64,000 nt of DNA, from NCBI GenBank assembly GCA_040954595.2, contig CM082594.2, forward strand, positions 9,114,001-9,178,000. The letters are read 5' to 3'. The DNA is from Balanoglossus misakiensis (Eukaryota; Hemichordata). Position 1 is the first letter of the stretch; each line of letters begins with the position of its first letter. Below, piece by piece: positions 27,978 to 42,316 of this stretch. Under the pieces are notes generated by a model. The model was not told the origin of the DNA. It was given only the letters and a program-made list of their open reading frames with translations, and did not search any database. Position numbers and translations under genes: made by a program.

Positions 27978-30900
27978 CTGCAAAAGAGAGAGAAAAAATA
28001 TTTTCATTATAAAAACCTCATTACAATAAATACAATTCTCATAAGAGATTGCATTCGGCACCTTTGCAAATGAACCAAGCAAGTGAGATTATCAGACAAG
28101 CCATTTGTTCTGATTTGAATCTAAATTACTTTAATTTGCTTCAGATTTCAAACTCAAAATTGCACCCAAGTACTTCCAAAGAACTCAATTTATGAATAGA
28201 ATGACTCAGTTTTATTTCCTAGAACAGCGCAAGGAAACCCTCTGGAAATAATTCCATGTAGAAGTATAGTTTGATCCAAAAACACAGTTGTCACATTTTA
28301 CTATTCGAATGTCACTAATGCAACTACTGTGAGTGTTCTCTATATTACTATTCCCTATGCATACATTACAGTAACTGCTTGATGAAAATTCAAACGGTTT
28401 TAAACACCAGCTAGAAAAAGGAATAGAATTCACACACAAAACACATGCACTGATCTTATCAAATTAAATGGCGCATCGATCTATCAGTCATATATATTTC
28501 CTGTGGAAGAAATTTCCATGAGATAATATACAGAGTTGGGCTGTTGTACAATTAAGTCCGCGCACATCCTCAGTCAGCAGAATCAGTGAAAATGCATCTC
28601 ACTTGTGACACCTTCCACAAGGTTGGGCTAATCAATTATGCGCCAACTTTTTCAGCCTATAAAATTTTATTATGATGGTGGGATAAGTGCACATCTAAAA
28701 TGCTATTTGATAATGGCTTGGCAGATGAATGTCAAAGGAAGAGCAGTAGCAAGGCAAATTAACTTGCGATCCAGTTTTTGATTCGATTCCAGGAAATGTG
28801 AAAGGCAATAGCATCAGGTTCACGTGATGACTATAAAATGACAGATAATATTGCAATGAAATTGGCCAAATTTGTTACTATTAAGTCTTGTGGACAAAAC
28901 ATGACCAGGGGTTGTTATCGTTAAAAGGGAAAATATTTTAAAATATCTAAAATGATTGATGGCAACAATTTTACATGGTCTTTTTTTAGAAAACATTTTG
29001 TACCATCTGAATTGACTTTTATGGAAATAAATTCACTAAGAAGGACACATTAGGAGAGTGAAAAAGTGTGGAAATCACAATTTTCATTTCCCAATGATGT
29101 CTAAAACTTTCAGTCTAAGGTGCATGGATCCAAGCTTCAGTTTGTCTGTCATAGCTTTATGGTAAGCCGGATCACCAATGTGTCCAGTCAATTGCAATGT
29201 GGGCAGGATAATTTATCATGATACCTCGCTTCTCATTTGACTTTGTTAGTAAGCAAATTACAAGCTCCTTTTTCCTTATCAGTTCAACTTCTTAGTATTA
29301 GTCAATGTGGCAACTCTCTTACAATTTTTAAATTGACTCTGTAAGATAAACGTCGCCTCGGACTAATGTACAGACACTATCAGGCTGATTTGAATCTGTG
29401 CCACTTTGCATGCTAAGCTAGAGTAGGTACTTTTTTCTCATTCATGTACTGTGAAGAAAGCAGTAATTTTGACAGTTGAAATGCACAATTGAACATGCAT
29501 ATGACTGTGAACTCAGAGCAGAAACTGTCATTTGCTGATCGGAATTCTAATGAGCTCTCAGTCGAGTAGAACTAGGATAAAACCTATTCAAGAAGTGTAC
29601 TGCTTTCTTTGAAAACCAAAGCTAATCTAGCTACATTTTGTACCTAGACCTATAAAGTATAACTATCCCATCGGGGTGTGATTCGAACAATAAAATTTTA
29701 TCCTCAGGCAAGGAAAGTGAAAGGTCTACACAAATGTCCTGGAGAGATTTACAAAATGAAAAAGTGTTTTATATTATGCAAAAGTCTGGGGAATAACAAT
29801 GTATTGGGGAAAACCCAGAATTCTTAGGTTGCTTTTATTGCTAACTAAACACAATAAAGTTGATCTAATCTGGAGATTAAAGTACCCTAAAAATGGTCTT
29901 TTTATCATCCAAAACTCTTAAGTGCTGACGGCATGGCTGTGAAATCAGCTGAGCTGTTACTCTTTTGTTATTGGTTGGCACAAGAATCACCTGATAGCTG
30001 TCAACAATAGAGATGGATGTGAGCTTTTAAGGCCACATTTTCCTTCTGGTTTCAAGACTAAAATCTGTCAGAGTTCCGCAGTACACGAATCTAGCTTCTA
30101 GGCAATATGACTGGCATTAGTCTAACCATCTTTCAATTAGTCTGATCACACAACAGCTGCCATAATGGCATATTTCTTATCATAACATTGATAAGGGATT
30201 TACTCTTCTCATTATGGATAATGCACCACACCTCTGAATCGTTGCCAAGTGACCTAGACCTCAGCGTGTCAAGTGGCACGGCTAGCAATAAATCACAACC
30301 TTCATATAAAACAGACCATGCATACATATTTGCAAATTCTGTGCCAAGATACTTTTCATACAACCATGTAAAAACTAAGCACCCGCTGTACAACTGAAAA
30401 AAACATCTGTATTGACCATGTAAATCTCATTCTGACAACACTTGTATTTGACAGTAATTCAGTCAGATTGTCTCAGTCTATTTTCTTCGTTAACATCCAC
30501 ACCTGCTGTTTTGCAAAGCCAAGACACTTCAGCTGAGCATCATGGGAAACTCCCACTTTCCAGTTTCCCCGAGTTTATTTGCGAGTCACGACTCCAAGTT
30601 TGATTGACAGGTTCAAAAAGGCACGAAGACCCTGGATTTTTAAAACTTGACAGAGAAAGCAGTGCTCACGTATATTGCTTACTAATAGTTTAACAGCTTT
30701 TTAATCTAGACATCTATTACTGCAAGGACATCGTCAAAGCCAATAAACTTTCTGACACAGAACAAGTGAAATGACCATTGGTGATCTCTCTGCTGAACAA
30801 GACAACTTTACTCATCTAACGCTGCACACATCTCAACTGCTAAATCCATTAAGATTGGAACTATAATGGCGCAGATTCTGAGAAATCAAGGTTTCAAATA

Positions 30901-33900
30901 AACCTCAATGTCCTCTGAGCGCTTTCAATTTGTGTTTTTCTAAAAAAGAAACTCAGTTTGTGTTACACATTTCATCCAAAAATCAAATCATGTTCATAAT
31001 TCTATAAACACAAAAGTAGGTCTAATCAATGCATCATGTGGCCAGTTTCTCTGACAAAAACACCAGCAAAAAATCAATAAATATGTTTCCTACGGAAGAC
31101 ATTTCCCACTCTTGTATATTTTGAAAATATGTTTACTAGATCCTTGTCTGCTGACGTACATGGAGTTGTTGATGATTGAGAATGTGAAGTGAAGGGGAAA
31201 TTGAGAAACTTAGGAAAGGTTCACAATGAAATTCTTTTCAAACTTGTTAATCTTTTTTTGTCTTAATGAAATGCTAGGTTTTACAATTAATATGCGAAAC
31301 CAAACATACACAACAATAATACTATATATTTGTGGCAGAATGCTAAGATCCCATGATTGGCCCCCGAAGGTGACAGCTTTGCCAGTCATGTTTACCGGGC
31401 CACAAGCAGACGAGGATTTGTTCAACAGAACAGAAACAAGATTAACGACTTAATGGTGGATTACCCTTTCCTCGAAAGTTGAAAACCCAACAGAGATAGA
31501 AATCAAAATGCCAAATTTGAAGTGTCAGACAGTGGATTATTCAGTGTGTAAGGGCTAATGCCACCACAGAAATTCTGTTAATTTTATCACAGTCTATAGG
31601 CACTACATATTTCAGACTTTGCATGACGAAATCTTCTATGGCATATGTATACAACATTTTAAAGTGAAAGTTCTTTTTGCAATGTCAACACAGACTGCAC
31701 TTTTTAGAACAATCAAAATCATTTGTTATATTATTTACAAGTTTTCAATGCAGCCATTACAATCACAGATTTTCACTTGAAGGGGGAAGCATGTGGGAAA
31801 ATACATGTAAATATGTCACTTAATGGTCAGGCGATCACTTAGACACACCCTTAAACTATACATGGGCATATGCAAATGAAAAGTGGCCCTATATATTTCT
31901 TTGGCCTAATTTCCTGTACTAGATATATATATCTGTGCTTACCAAGATCACCAGTTGGCTTTGTAATATAAAACATAATGAATACATTTGTCCTATGTTT
32001 CACTTTCATCTTGGAAAGTACGGGTCAGAATAACTCACTGACTGTCATCCTACCCCTGGGTACTGTCATGACAGATGAGTCACGAATCACTGTAATGGAG
32101 AGTATTGGTGTGCAAAACTGTCCAAATGGTGTTAGTCCTTTTCTGCATCCATTCGTAAAAAAATAACAATATTCATGAATACTGATGGTTTGCTGTGGAG
32201 CTTATTTATCCATGTGCAGGGTAGTCATGTAAATTGTGTGATTGAAAAAAGCATCTTGTATCAAATTCATTGGCAGCTGTGCAAAATGTTGCTACATTTT
32301 TTTATTTGAAGAAAACGTTGTTCTGATTGTGAAGTGTTTGTGTTAGGTAACTGCACAAATGCCAGGTATTATATCTGTTAAGTGTGACATGGGGAAACAG
32401 TATCAGTTGAATTGGTTTGCAGCTCTCAGATATTTCTCAGACACCCCTTTTCACTGCAATTTCACAATGGGTCAGCTAATGTGTTTTTCTCTAATGGATG
32501 AAGTGCGCTGAAAGTTATAGTCCGACACATTTGTACTGACGTGTCTGGATGCACCAGTCTCTAGGGCACAACTAACGTGTATGACGCCATCTTTATGACT
32601 GGCCAATGGTGAAAGCATGAAAAGACAGGCTACCTCTGGGTAAAGGAAAAGACATTCCTTGAGATTGGAAAGAAACACAGCAATTCCCTTTTATTAAAAA
32701 CAAAATTCACCACTACACAAACTTAAACACTTTGTTTGCAAACATCTCCTGAGGTTGAACAGTTTCCAGATAAGACTGATGTTTCAGTTTGACAACAAAG
32801 AATGGTTTACAGCTATGGTGCTGATGTTTCTTTCATTTAACCACCAGTGCATGTCAGTTTCAAAAGATGGAAACTGCTCAATAGTAAGACTAATCAACCA
32901 ATTTCACTGGTTTCATTAAAATTGCAGCCAACACTTCCAGAATCCCAGAGTTTCCGGAACGACGCAAATCAAGTGGAAGATACAGCTGTGGTTTAGAGTG
33001 TTATCTTGGTGAGAGAAGAGCAACTGCCAAAGAAGTTAAGTGAATTAGAAAGAAAAAAGTTAGATGTCTTCACTGAGCATGTCAACTTCCACAAGCTCCT
33101 TGATGATGCTGCTTTCAAAATGAAATCATCTAAGTTGTCCCAAAAGACACCTCTGGCAATTAATTCAACATTGTGTCCATTCGGTGAATCATCTGACAAA
33201 GCCATTGACAAACTTTGGGACTTTTTACATCAGGATGCCACTTGAATTGCAATTCACTGGCGAAGACTCAAACTGGTAAGTCAGACACTAGTCTTTAAAT
33301 ACTTCAAAGTTTGGCTGCAAGAATAAATAAAATTTCATCAGCCTTTTTATCCATGAGGTTATATTTCCATTATCATTTGCAATGCTTTAAAATCTCCTCA
33401 CTTTAATTTGAGTGTCTCTATAGATTTAAACACAAAGCCCTGTCACAAGTTAATGCAGGTGACTGGTCAGATTTCACAGTACATTGTTTGACATGTTTCC
33501 ATCCACTGCAGTAGTTTAGCTAGTCTCAGAATGTAAACATCACTGCGTACATATAGAAGGTGCACGTCACCTGGGTAACGGTTCTGTCTCAAGAATACCT
33601 ATTGCTGCCCGCAATCAGCCTAGCCTTTACTTCACAATTCCAACTGTGATATATTGGCAACGACCTGGCGGTGACATTTGTGTTGGTGAAATGGAATTAA
33701 AGTTACTGGGGGTAGACTGCAGTAATACTAGGAGTGGCGTTTCCTTGCTGCTGTATAGGGTTTGCTTTGCTTTGCATAGGTGCCACTTAAGGACATTGAT
33801 AAAACACTGATTTGCATAAATCAGTGCGGAACTTTGCTTCCCTTTCCGCTACAGTGGCATGTGTAGATGGTGAAAAAACAGAATACAGGCTTCCCAAAAG

Positions 33901-34827
33901 CCATCAATAAATCGCTTTAGCACATCTGACCAAATGTCAAGATTCCCTTGATTGTGGAGAATCGGTGAATGTTCGTTACTTTTGAGCCAGTGACTTGATT
34001 AGTGGGACTGATGTGAACACGCGCTGTTCGACTGGGCAGGACCCTGGTGAGATTTTACAGTTGACTGTTTCCACTGGAACTACACAACCATGGAGACATG
34101 CTATGCTTGGCTAGGTAACAACAAATGACATATTTCATGAGTAAAGAACTTCACCTCTCTATCAACACAAATTCTTTGTCGCCAGTCTCACATAAAAGCA
34201 AATATTTTTCTAAACATGCGAATCCATAACAAAAAATCATTATTCAGGTATTTTCGCGCCATATTGGTTTTGGTATGGATGCAAAGGAGAAATCTAATAT
34301 TTAAGATATCAACACTGACATGCTTATATCAGACAGGAACCAAAAGTACACTGCAAAGCATTTGAGCTGCAACTTTGCTTCAGATGTTAATACTCCAATA
34401 AGTTTAGGCTCTCTTGTAAATTGATTTCAAAAGTTCAAGACCTGATGAGGAGCTTACATTATGAATTCTCAGAGTACTGCGAGAGGAATGATAGTGAATT
34501 GCTCTAAATAATGCATCATGCTGTGGTTAGTTGTGAACTTTATTCCATTAATCAGAATGCTACGGACCCTTTGCTATATGCGATATGCCATTCAACACAA
34601 TTTAATCACATTTGAATACCAAGATAAACAGGAACGTCACAAGTTTTTTGAGCGATGTCAATTAGAGATTCAGCAGAGCAATTATTTCGAAGCAAACCAC
34701 GGCTATCTCCACAAATTCCATGCTTGAATTGTTTTTTCAGTGGTGTGCATGCTGCCAAGCAAGATAAAAATTCAATTGGCAATTGGCTCAGACCTCTAAC
34801 ATCAGGGTGGTGGCCTTTTATAAATCA

Positions 34828-34906
34828 GACACAGGCAGGCACAAGCACACATGCATGCAAACAGAGACATGCACACACGCACAACACACACACAGCTACA
34901 CACTAG
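34828..34906. repeat. CA-rich tract (GU-rich in the CELF transcript)
   Basis: Imperfect CA/GCACA repeats, ending in an almost pure (CA)n run near 34880-34892. In CELF pre-mRNA this reads as UG/UGUGUG, the sequence type preferred by CELF proteins themselves. Confidence 0.75.
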
Positions 34907-35955
34907 GAAAGACCTGCCTGGGGGCACCTATTCTAGAAACAATTTGTTTCATATCAGCAACTTTTTTCGATCCCCATCAGCAATTCCATCAATTTATGCA
35001 AAATCATGCAGCAGACTACATTTCATTGCTTTTTTGCCGGGGATTCGGGGAATTATGGCCTCAGGATATTGAAGGGGATTTCTAGCTGAGCAAAAACACG
35101 GTGCAGTACTGCTAATGAAAGCTGATGCAGTTTTTTTTAGTTAAAGTAGGTTAACCCAATCCCTCTGTGTATTTGGACAGGATCAAGTCCATCTGAGGGA
35201 ACAAAAGAACGCCTAAGAAATGCACTGAAAAGCACTTAAAACATACCTGATAAGAATACAAGAAAAACTGAAATTCACCAAAGCAAATCTTGGCAATCAC
35301 GCTAGCTGGCACATATAGAACGTAAGCGGTATTGGCTTACACAGCATAAAGAAATGAAGAATAATTTTGAAGTAACAAAAAGTCTGTACCATTTCATGAG
35401 AAATGTATTCACACAGGGATCAAACCACATAGTTTAAATTTCTTTCTGTTATGTTTTTATTTTGTGATTCAAACACAGGCTGCTGTTTTTGTTAAATCAA
35501 TGAAGGGGTTACATTCTTAAGACATGCCGACGGAGTGATTACCTTCAAATTTTATTAGTAACTGATGGATTGGATGTGACTGAAATCCACTGGTGGGATG
35601 AATGCACTACCATGGAAGAGCTAAAATGTTTCAAATCACTTCTTTTATTCTTTTCCTGTTAGTAGAAGGGCTGAAAAAGAGTTGTCACAGGCAGGACACA
35701 ACAAGCCACTTTGTGGAAGGAACACATGTCAGAATATTTGAACTATGTACACTCCAACAACAATTCAAAATGGCTGCCGTTTGCTCAGCTGCTCTGAGAA
35801 ATATCTTGCAGGCCATTCAAGCAGGCGCCTTCAAATCTTTCTCTCATGTACTGCATCGATATTTTTGTCCTAATTTGAACGGCCCTTTACATACACTGTT
35901 TGCATAAAAATCGTGGTCTCTCCTTCATTATCTCTCTCTGACACTCAAGGAAAGA

Positions 35956-36028
35956 GACAGTTCTTAATAGAAAAAGGCCAATATGTGAGATGGACAGTTC
36001 TTAATAGAAAAAGGCCAATATGTGAGAT
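35956..36028. repeat. Perfect 37-bp tandem duplication
   Basis: A unit beginning GACAGTTCTTAATAG at 35956 is repeated at 35993. The second copy is identical over its 36 bases to 36028. A recent local duplication. Confidence 0.95.
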
Positions 36029-36366
36029 ATTTACCCAATCTATAAATCAAATCAATTTGATGCAGACAGCTAGACATATAAGAGAGACTGTCTACTTCTA
36101 CTGTTTACTGGGGGTGAGATCAGCAGCTGAACTTGATACTTAGATATTTTCGTAATTACACAATATTATAATTACTGAAACTGTTAAATCAAGTTACATT
36201 ACAGACTTTTCATAATGTGTCTCTTTTTTTCTGTATAGAAACTTAGTTAAAACACAATATTAGATTGGTCAAACATGGGTGAAAACAATGACTGGGGTGT
36301 ATTCGCTTAAAGTAAAAGCTTATCTTTCTGAATTCAGATGTGCTACATTAAACCACATCAAAGTGC

Positions 36367-36382
36367 AAAAAAAAAAAAAAAA
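36367..36382. repeat. A16 homopolymer
   Basis: Sixteen consecutive A on the plus strand, without an adjacent recognisable retroelement body or target duplication. Confidence 0.9.
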
Positions 36383-39300
36383 TAATGGAGATCTCAGCTC
36401 TGAGTCCAAGGTTCATTTCCTTTTAGTCTAATTCTGTTAAACAGAAGCTTACCAGGAAATGAAATCTTAAAATTGCCTCATTTTGAACAGCAAGTCAACC
36501 ATGATGACTTGAGATAAAGAACAAATCTTAATTTCAAATTATTATCAGAGAAATTGTTGGCAGTACAAGCGTGCCTCTGGTAATTACATGAGAAGGGCTC
36601 AAGAAAAAAAAGCTCATATACCCGGTAGAGGTGTAATGTCACAATGTCTCACAATCAATCTTCTTACAAAAAGTTGCCACCACTTCTCAAATTAAGTTCA
36701 GTTACAGAAGAGGATTAATCAAGCTCACAGAGTTGGTTAAATATGGCCAACCTTTGCTGGCAACCATAATAAATCTCTGTTATTCTAAATCGCAAATCAA
36801 GTTTTTGACAGCCTGTCTTTACTAGTGGAATTACATCATGAAAGAATACTTTTGCGGAGACAAAACAGTAATTGACAAATACTTAGCATGTACATTTATG
36901 TCTTCAAAAAGTTATATTCAAGTATGTCCAAGTAATTGCTCTGGACATAGTGAAAAATCCGTGCCTGATGGCCGTGTAGGATAATACCACAAACTAAAAT
37001 GACTTGCATAGTACATCATCCTTGTATTAAACTTGAATGGAATCAGTTGTGACATATCTCACTAATGACACGAAAAAATCATAGCATGACATTTATATGT
37101 ACCTTCTAGTACAACTGTACGTGTGCATTGTCATTGTACCAAGTTTGAGTGATATTAGTCCAAGCATGTCAGCAGAATTGTTGGGAGTTGATCAGATGGA
37201 GGGATGCACAGACCCCTGGACAAATGGAAATATATTCATCAAAGCCATGAGATATGTCTGAATATAGGATTGATAGCTTAGGACCTTTTCTCTCTCACCG
37301 GCAGACCGCATTAAATGCCGCCGTTGTACCCACAAAAGAATAAGACAATATATGAAGAACAAACATTGTAATTGTCAAATTTCCTGTCAACATATTGTTG
37401 TTTGCACAGTGGCTTTAATCAGACGCGAGTTCAACAAAGGTAAAGGAATATCGTCAATCTAATATAATCAACGACAATTTCGCAAATAGATAAACATTAT
37501 AACATGCATCGGTTAAAGGACAGTGATTGATGGGGTCACTCGTCAGCATTCGTCAGCCGTTGGAAAAGCACATACAATAAGCCTTGAATAACACATACCT
37601 TATGACGTCAAACACTACTGTGCAAATCTTTTTTTCCGGAGATCGAAGAAAAAAAATTGTTGACTCACTGACATCAGAGCTAACCAGATCAAATTCCCCT
37701 GTGATGGGTCAACCTCCGGTTTGTCGTATTTTCAGCCTCACTGTTTTATGTACAGCACCCTGCCTTTGGTTTTACGGCCTGTTATGTACCATCTAAACCT
37801 CAGTATTGCAATCCAGGTCATTTTATTTGCAATTTAGCATCCGTATCTAGGAAATCAATGCGGTTTCTTGAAAAAACGAACTCAATAGTGCCATCAGCCT
37901 TCCAAATCAAGACATAACCAATACACATCAATAATACAAAACCATGACAAAAGTACTGATTATCTCCAATGTTAAAATGCAGTAGTCTCATAAATTTTCT
38001 AGATGGTGATAATATTTTATCTCACGCATCATTTTTAACATTTTAACCACCACGATTTGATCCAACCCAATTGTTTTCTATGGTGAAGGAGTGTGGAAGG
38101 GGTGGAAGGGATTAAGGCAATGTGAAGCAATCACATCAACCCAACTGTTACTAACATCTCAGCTAAACAAACCCTGGGAAAGTTCAGCATCAACATTAAT
38201 TGAAATTGGACTTACAATTGGATTTGCACTAGTCCGTCTTTGTCTTATCATATTTTGAGGCAAACTGATGCCAGAAGTGGAGTCAGTGTACATGAAAGCG
38301 CAGTGTGATAGAAACTGATGGAGCATGCTGAATACAGCAGCCTTCACTACAGTAGCCCTGGGGGTAATTTATTCGTGCAATAGCTTACTTTGGACAACAC
38401 TGAAAATGTCTGACAATCCTTCACAGTTACAGACAGTGTTGATGGTTACGGTTGGCTAAAATACATTTGTGAGTAAAAGACATCTTTGATGAGTTACTTG
38501 TATTCTTTAGCATGATGAGATATGTGCCATCACAATTCCACCACAGTCACAACTGGTATAGACTAAATGTGGATGTACTTTCTAAACAGCAAGCAAAAAC
38601 ACAAAATAGTTTCATAAAAAGCTTCTGTTTTCCTAGAAGAGTGTAAAAGTTTCATCTCATTAGAATGATTGCAAACCCACTTGCCTGAAAGTGCATTTCC
38701 CTAAAGTTGGTGCTTTTTTTCATTTGCCCAATGCATTCAGGGAAATAAAACAAAATTCAGGGATTTTCAAATTGATGCATACTTAGGTATCCACATGGAG
38801 AATTCACTTCACATTTCCATTTGTGTAATAGCAGAATGTCTTACTGTCTTTTAATCATCTTATCTCTGGAGGAAAGTCGACACACTGTACCGACTCTGAT
38901 CCATGGCTTCGCGTCTTAATATATAGCTGCAAGTTATCAATGGCCCCAACAATATTCCCAGTCTTTATTACATTTATATGCGGTTTCTCAGGCTTCTGTT
39001 TCACTTACAACTGCACATGGTGCATGGTTATTGTGCTCTAGGCATTTTCTAATACCCAAATGAAATTGTCTATAAATCCCTACAATCTTGCCCTTTTCTG
39101 CTGTTCATTTTATGCAACAAATTTTGATGAAGGCGTATGTACCTAATCAAGGATATAATTCACACAAACTGCTTAGTTTTGCAACTGAATATACATCTGG
39201 ATATTGTCTCCATGATATTTCTGAAACTAAAACTCTGTAGTTCTGAATGATTCATTTATTTCTAAATATTTATTGTTTTGATGTAATAATAACAAATATG

Positions 39301-42257
39301 ACAGCCCGCAAGTGTGTCTTATACATTTTGCCAGGCTTAAGAGTGTGGATTACACTTCTGCCTGTGTTTGACACTGATCCATGTTTGCTGTTTCACTGAG
39401 ATTTCCAGCTAGTCTCCATGGATTTCCTTTCCAAATTTAATCTGGCTGCCTCCATTATTGCAGAAACAGTGTCAATATTGGTCACTGGCAACTCCATTTT
39501 AACTGAATGCTCTCACATGTACATGAACTCTGGGCACACAACTGGGACATGTGGCCATCATGTCCACATTGTAAAGACAGAACACATACACCAACTAAAG
39601 TTGGGGAGCAATATCAGGTAACAATTTGGACTGATTAATATCTGAGAACAAAAATGGAAAATTATACTTTTATTGGAACTTTGCACCGGTGATGGTGATG
39701 TATGTATAGAATTGAATTTCCTCAGATTTCTCCAAGGGACATATAAATCATATTTTATGAAAGAAAAGCAGTTTACCGGTAGATACTTTTGTGATATTAA
39801 TTCATCATGTTTCATCACTTTTATGTTTGAGACAGTGGCTACCAACTTTTGATGATTTTTCTCTACTCTTTGTGTTGTACCAAGAACAGTTTCTTGTTCT
39901 ATGTGTGCTAGGTTTTATCATCTCTATACTGCATGAACATGTATTGCCTACATTGTGCTATAAAATGATAACTAAATTGATGTCAAGATTTATATTCAAC
40001 AACAGTAATGTATGAATAATGAACATGGACAGGATGTACAGATGAGCCAAAAACTGGTCTTTACAAAGGATTAATATAAAGTAGAAGACAATGTTTTAAA
40101 AAAACAAGTTACAGCAACTGCCTCTTTAATTCTCAGGAAGAGAAATGACTACAATAAAGATTGTAATCAATACACTACTTGATAAGAAACCACGTTTTCA
40201 TCATCTCAGAGTTCATTCCCATTCATGTCTCTTTTCTTTTTTTGACTCTGAGACAAGCCGATGTTTTAATATTCTTTGATAAAACCGGTAGGAAGAAGCA
40301 ATCTGCCGTTAACTTCTGAACTGCTGGACAATAAATTACAAAGAAGAGAGGAACTTGATTGACCTTTGTGAAGATATGTAGCTCAGAGCCCCAGCACTTA
40401 GGTGGTCAAAACAGTCTCTAAAGTTAAGCGCCCAAGCTAGCACACCTCTAGTTTACGTCATAATAAGTTACAGGCAATCACAGCAAAAATAATATAAAAT
40501 TCAAAGTTGCATTAATTATGAGGACCCATTCATTGGCCATCAGATACCCAAGGCTGGACAGATTAAGTACCGCGACACCCCATCGCCCATTGACGCAATT
40601 AATTGAAATTTACGATGAGATTCTGAATCAAGAATATTGCCTCATTTACCATGATCAGAGCATTCAATCTCAGTTGATCATGGAGACGCATTTTAATCGA
40701 ATTCTAAATTCTGTTTAGCATACGCTATTGTTTCAGCTACTCATGCACAAAATACAGCTGCCAAGACAGGCGACCTCTGACCTCTGGATTTCATCAGTAA
40801 TATCATGCCCATTCAGTTGCACATATTTCCCGGAATTCAATTTTCTGGCAAATGCTGCCAGGGAATATGGGCAGAATGGTTTGAGGTGTCCCCTCAAGGG
40901 AGAATGCTCATTACCCTAGCTTTTTACATCATTGATTACTGAATAACTCAATCCAATTCTGTTTACAGCTGTGCTCGACAGTATATGGTCTCAAACTATA
41001 ACTATATGTGCATGGTAAATACTGGTGGTAGCCATCTTGGATCTTCATCAACGTGCTCTACTGAAATGGAATCTCCAATAGGATTTCTTTTCAGTAGAAT
41101 GTTTTTGTGTTACCCTAATCATTTGTGAAATTGTTTATCTTACAATCAGGGTTCATATCATCAAGTATTTATAAAAACACCCTTGACCATTGTATGAAAT
41201 ATGACCATGCTTGTAACATCTAATTAGCAGGAAAAAACTAGAACTTGTAACTAAGTCATTCACCCCTCTCTCCTCGAAATAGACGATTCTATTTTTTCAT
41301 AACTTATTTAATCATACATTTTTTCAGCATTTTAAGCATCTTATTTTGAGATAAAAACATGTACCAGTACAACTCTGATTACACTCTGAGTCAAAATAAA
41401 TGGGATACTCCTCAACAGGAGAGGTAAATTGCCTGAATTCTGAGCATGATTGTCCTGGGAAAACTAAGACTCTGATTGTTGCATAAATTATTCATGATGT
41501 AGATTTATTTGAGTATTTAATATCAATTTCATGAGCACCGTTATTTGATAGTAAAATACCAGCCCTTTGTTTCACTTCATGATAAATTTACTTCTTTTCG
41601 TGGAATAATCACTCATTCCAGACTAAAAGCCACATTTCTTCGAAGCATTTTACATAATATATATCTCAGCCAGTGAGTAAAATGAAACCTTGATTGATGT
41701 ATACATGACACTGATTCCACCATGCAAGAATCAAATCATTCACAGACACATATCCCGAAGTTGTTCTTATATTCAATAATAATTTACTTGGGCAGAGAAG
41801 GAATCCATCTTGGCGCAACCCTTAGGACAACAATGCGCTCGTCGAATATTGATGACTTTCCGATAAGCCACAGGAGACTTGCTACCCCTAAATTGCATTA
41901 TGCCCATCAAGCACGGATGTGCTGGTGCGGACTTATTTCAACTGTTCCTGCATTTTTCTGCTTGTGTGTGTGTCATCCTCAAGTAATGGTTGAGATCTTT
42001 CAAAAAGCGTGACTTGAATTCTAAATTCTTGGGGACCCATCAGTGCTTCTGATATACCAGAACCCAAATTGCATTTCCAAGTAAATGCGTCTTAGAAGGG
42101 GGAAGCTCTAACCATATAATGAAACTTCCTTTTCGATTTCCAGCATCCAGCCTCATTGGATTGCCTCCTTCCCTGCCATTATTGCCATACAGCCATTAAA
42201 GCACTTCACTACAGTGCATATATATACTCACATTGAAAGACAATACTCAGATGGCAA

Positions 42258-42316
42258 CCTGATTGCTTTGAACAGGAAGCGTGACTAGCCTGATTGCTTT
42301 GAACAGGAAGCGTGAC
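42258..42316. repeat. 31-bp tandem duplication
   Basis: A unit starting CCTGATTGCTTTGAACAGG at 42258 recurs at 42289 with 28 identical bases. The match ends after GCGTGAC. Confidence 0.95.

Noticed and set aside
29680-29688. tRNA B-box-like word (GTTCGAATC on the minus strand)
   Set aside because: No A-box at the right distance and the flanks cannot form acceptor or anticodon stems.
30601-30660. Minus-strand RAFLNLS-like frame considered as the missing RRM1 exon
   Set aside because: Residues after the first few do not follow the GCAFLTYC block and a stop soon follows; no matching splice sites.
33006-33245. 79-residue Lys/Glu/Leu-rich open frame on the plus strand with protein-like composition
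   Set aside because: No recognised family, no splice partners found, and no promoter or polyadenylation context. Could be an old element remnant but cannot be supported as a gene.
36367-36382. A16 run as the tail of a retroposed element
   Set aside because: No upstream element body, internal promoter boxes or flanking target duplication could be seen.
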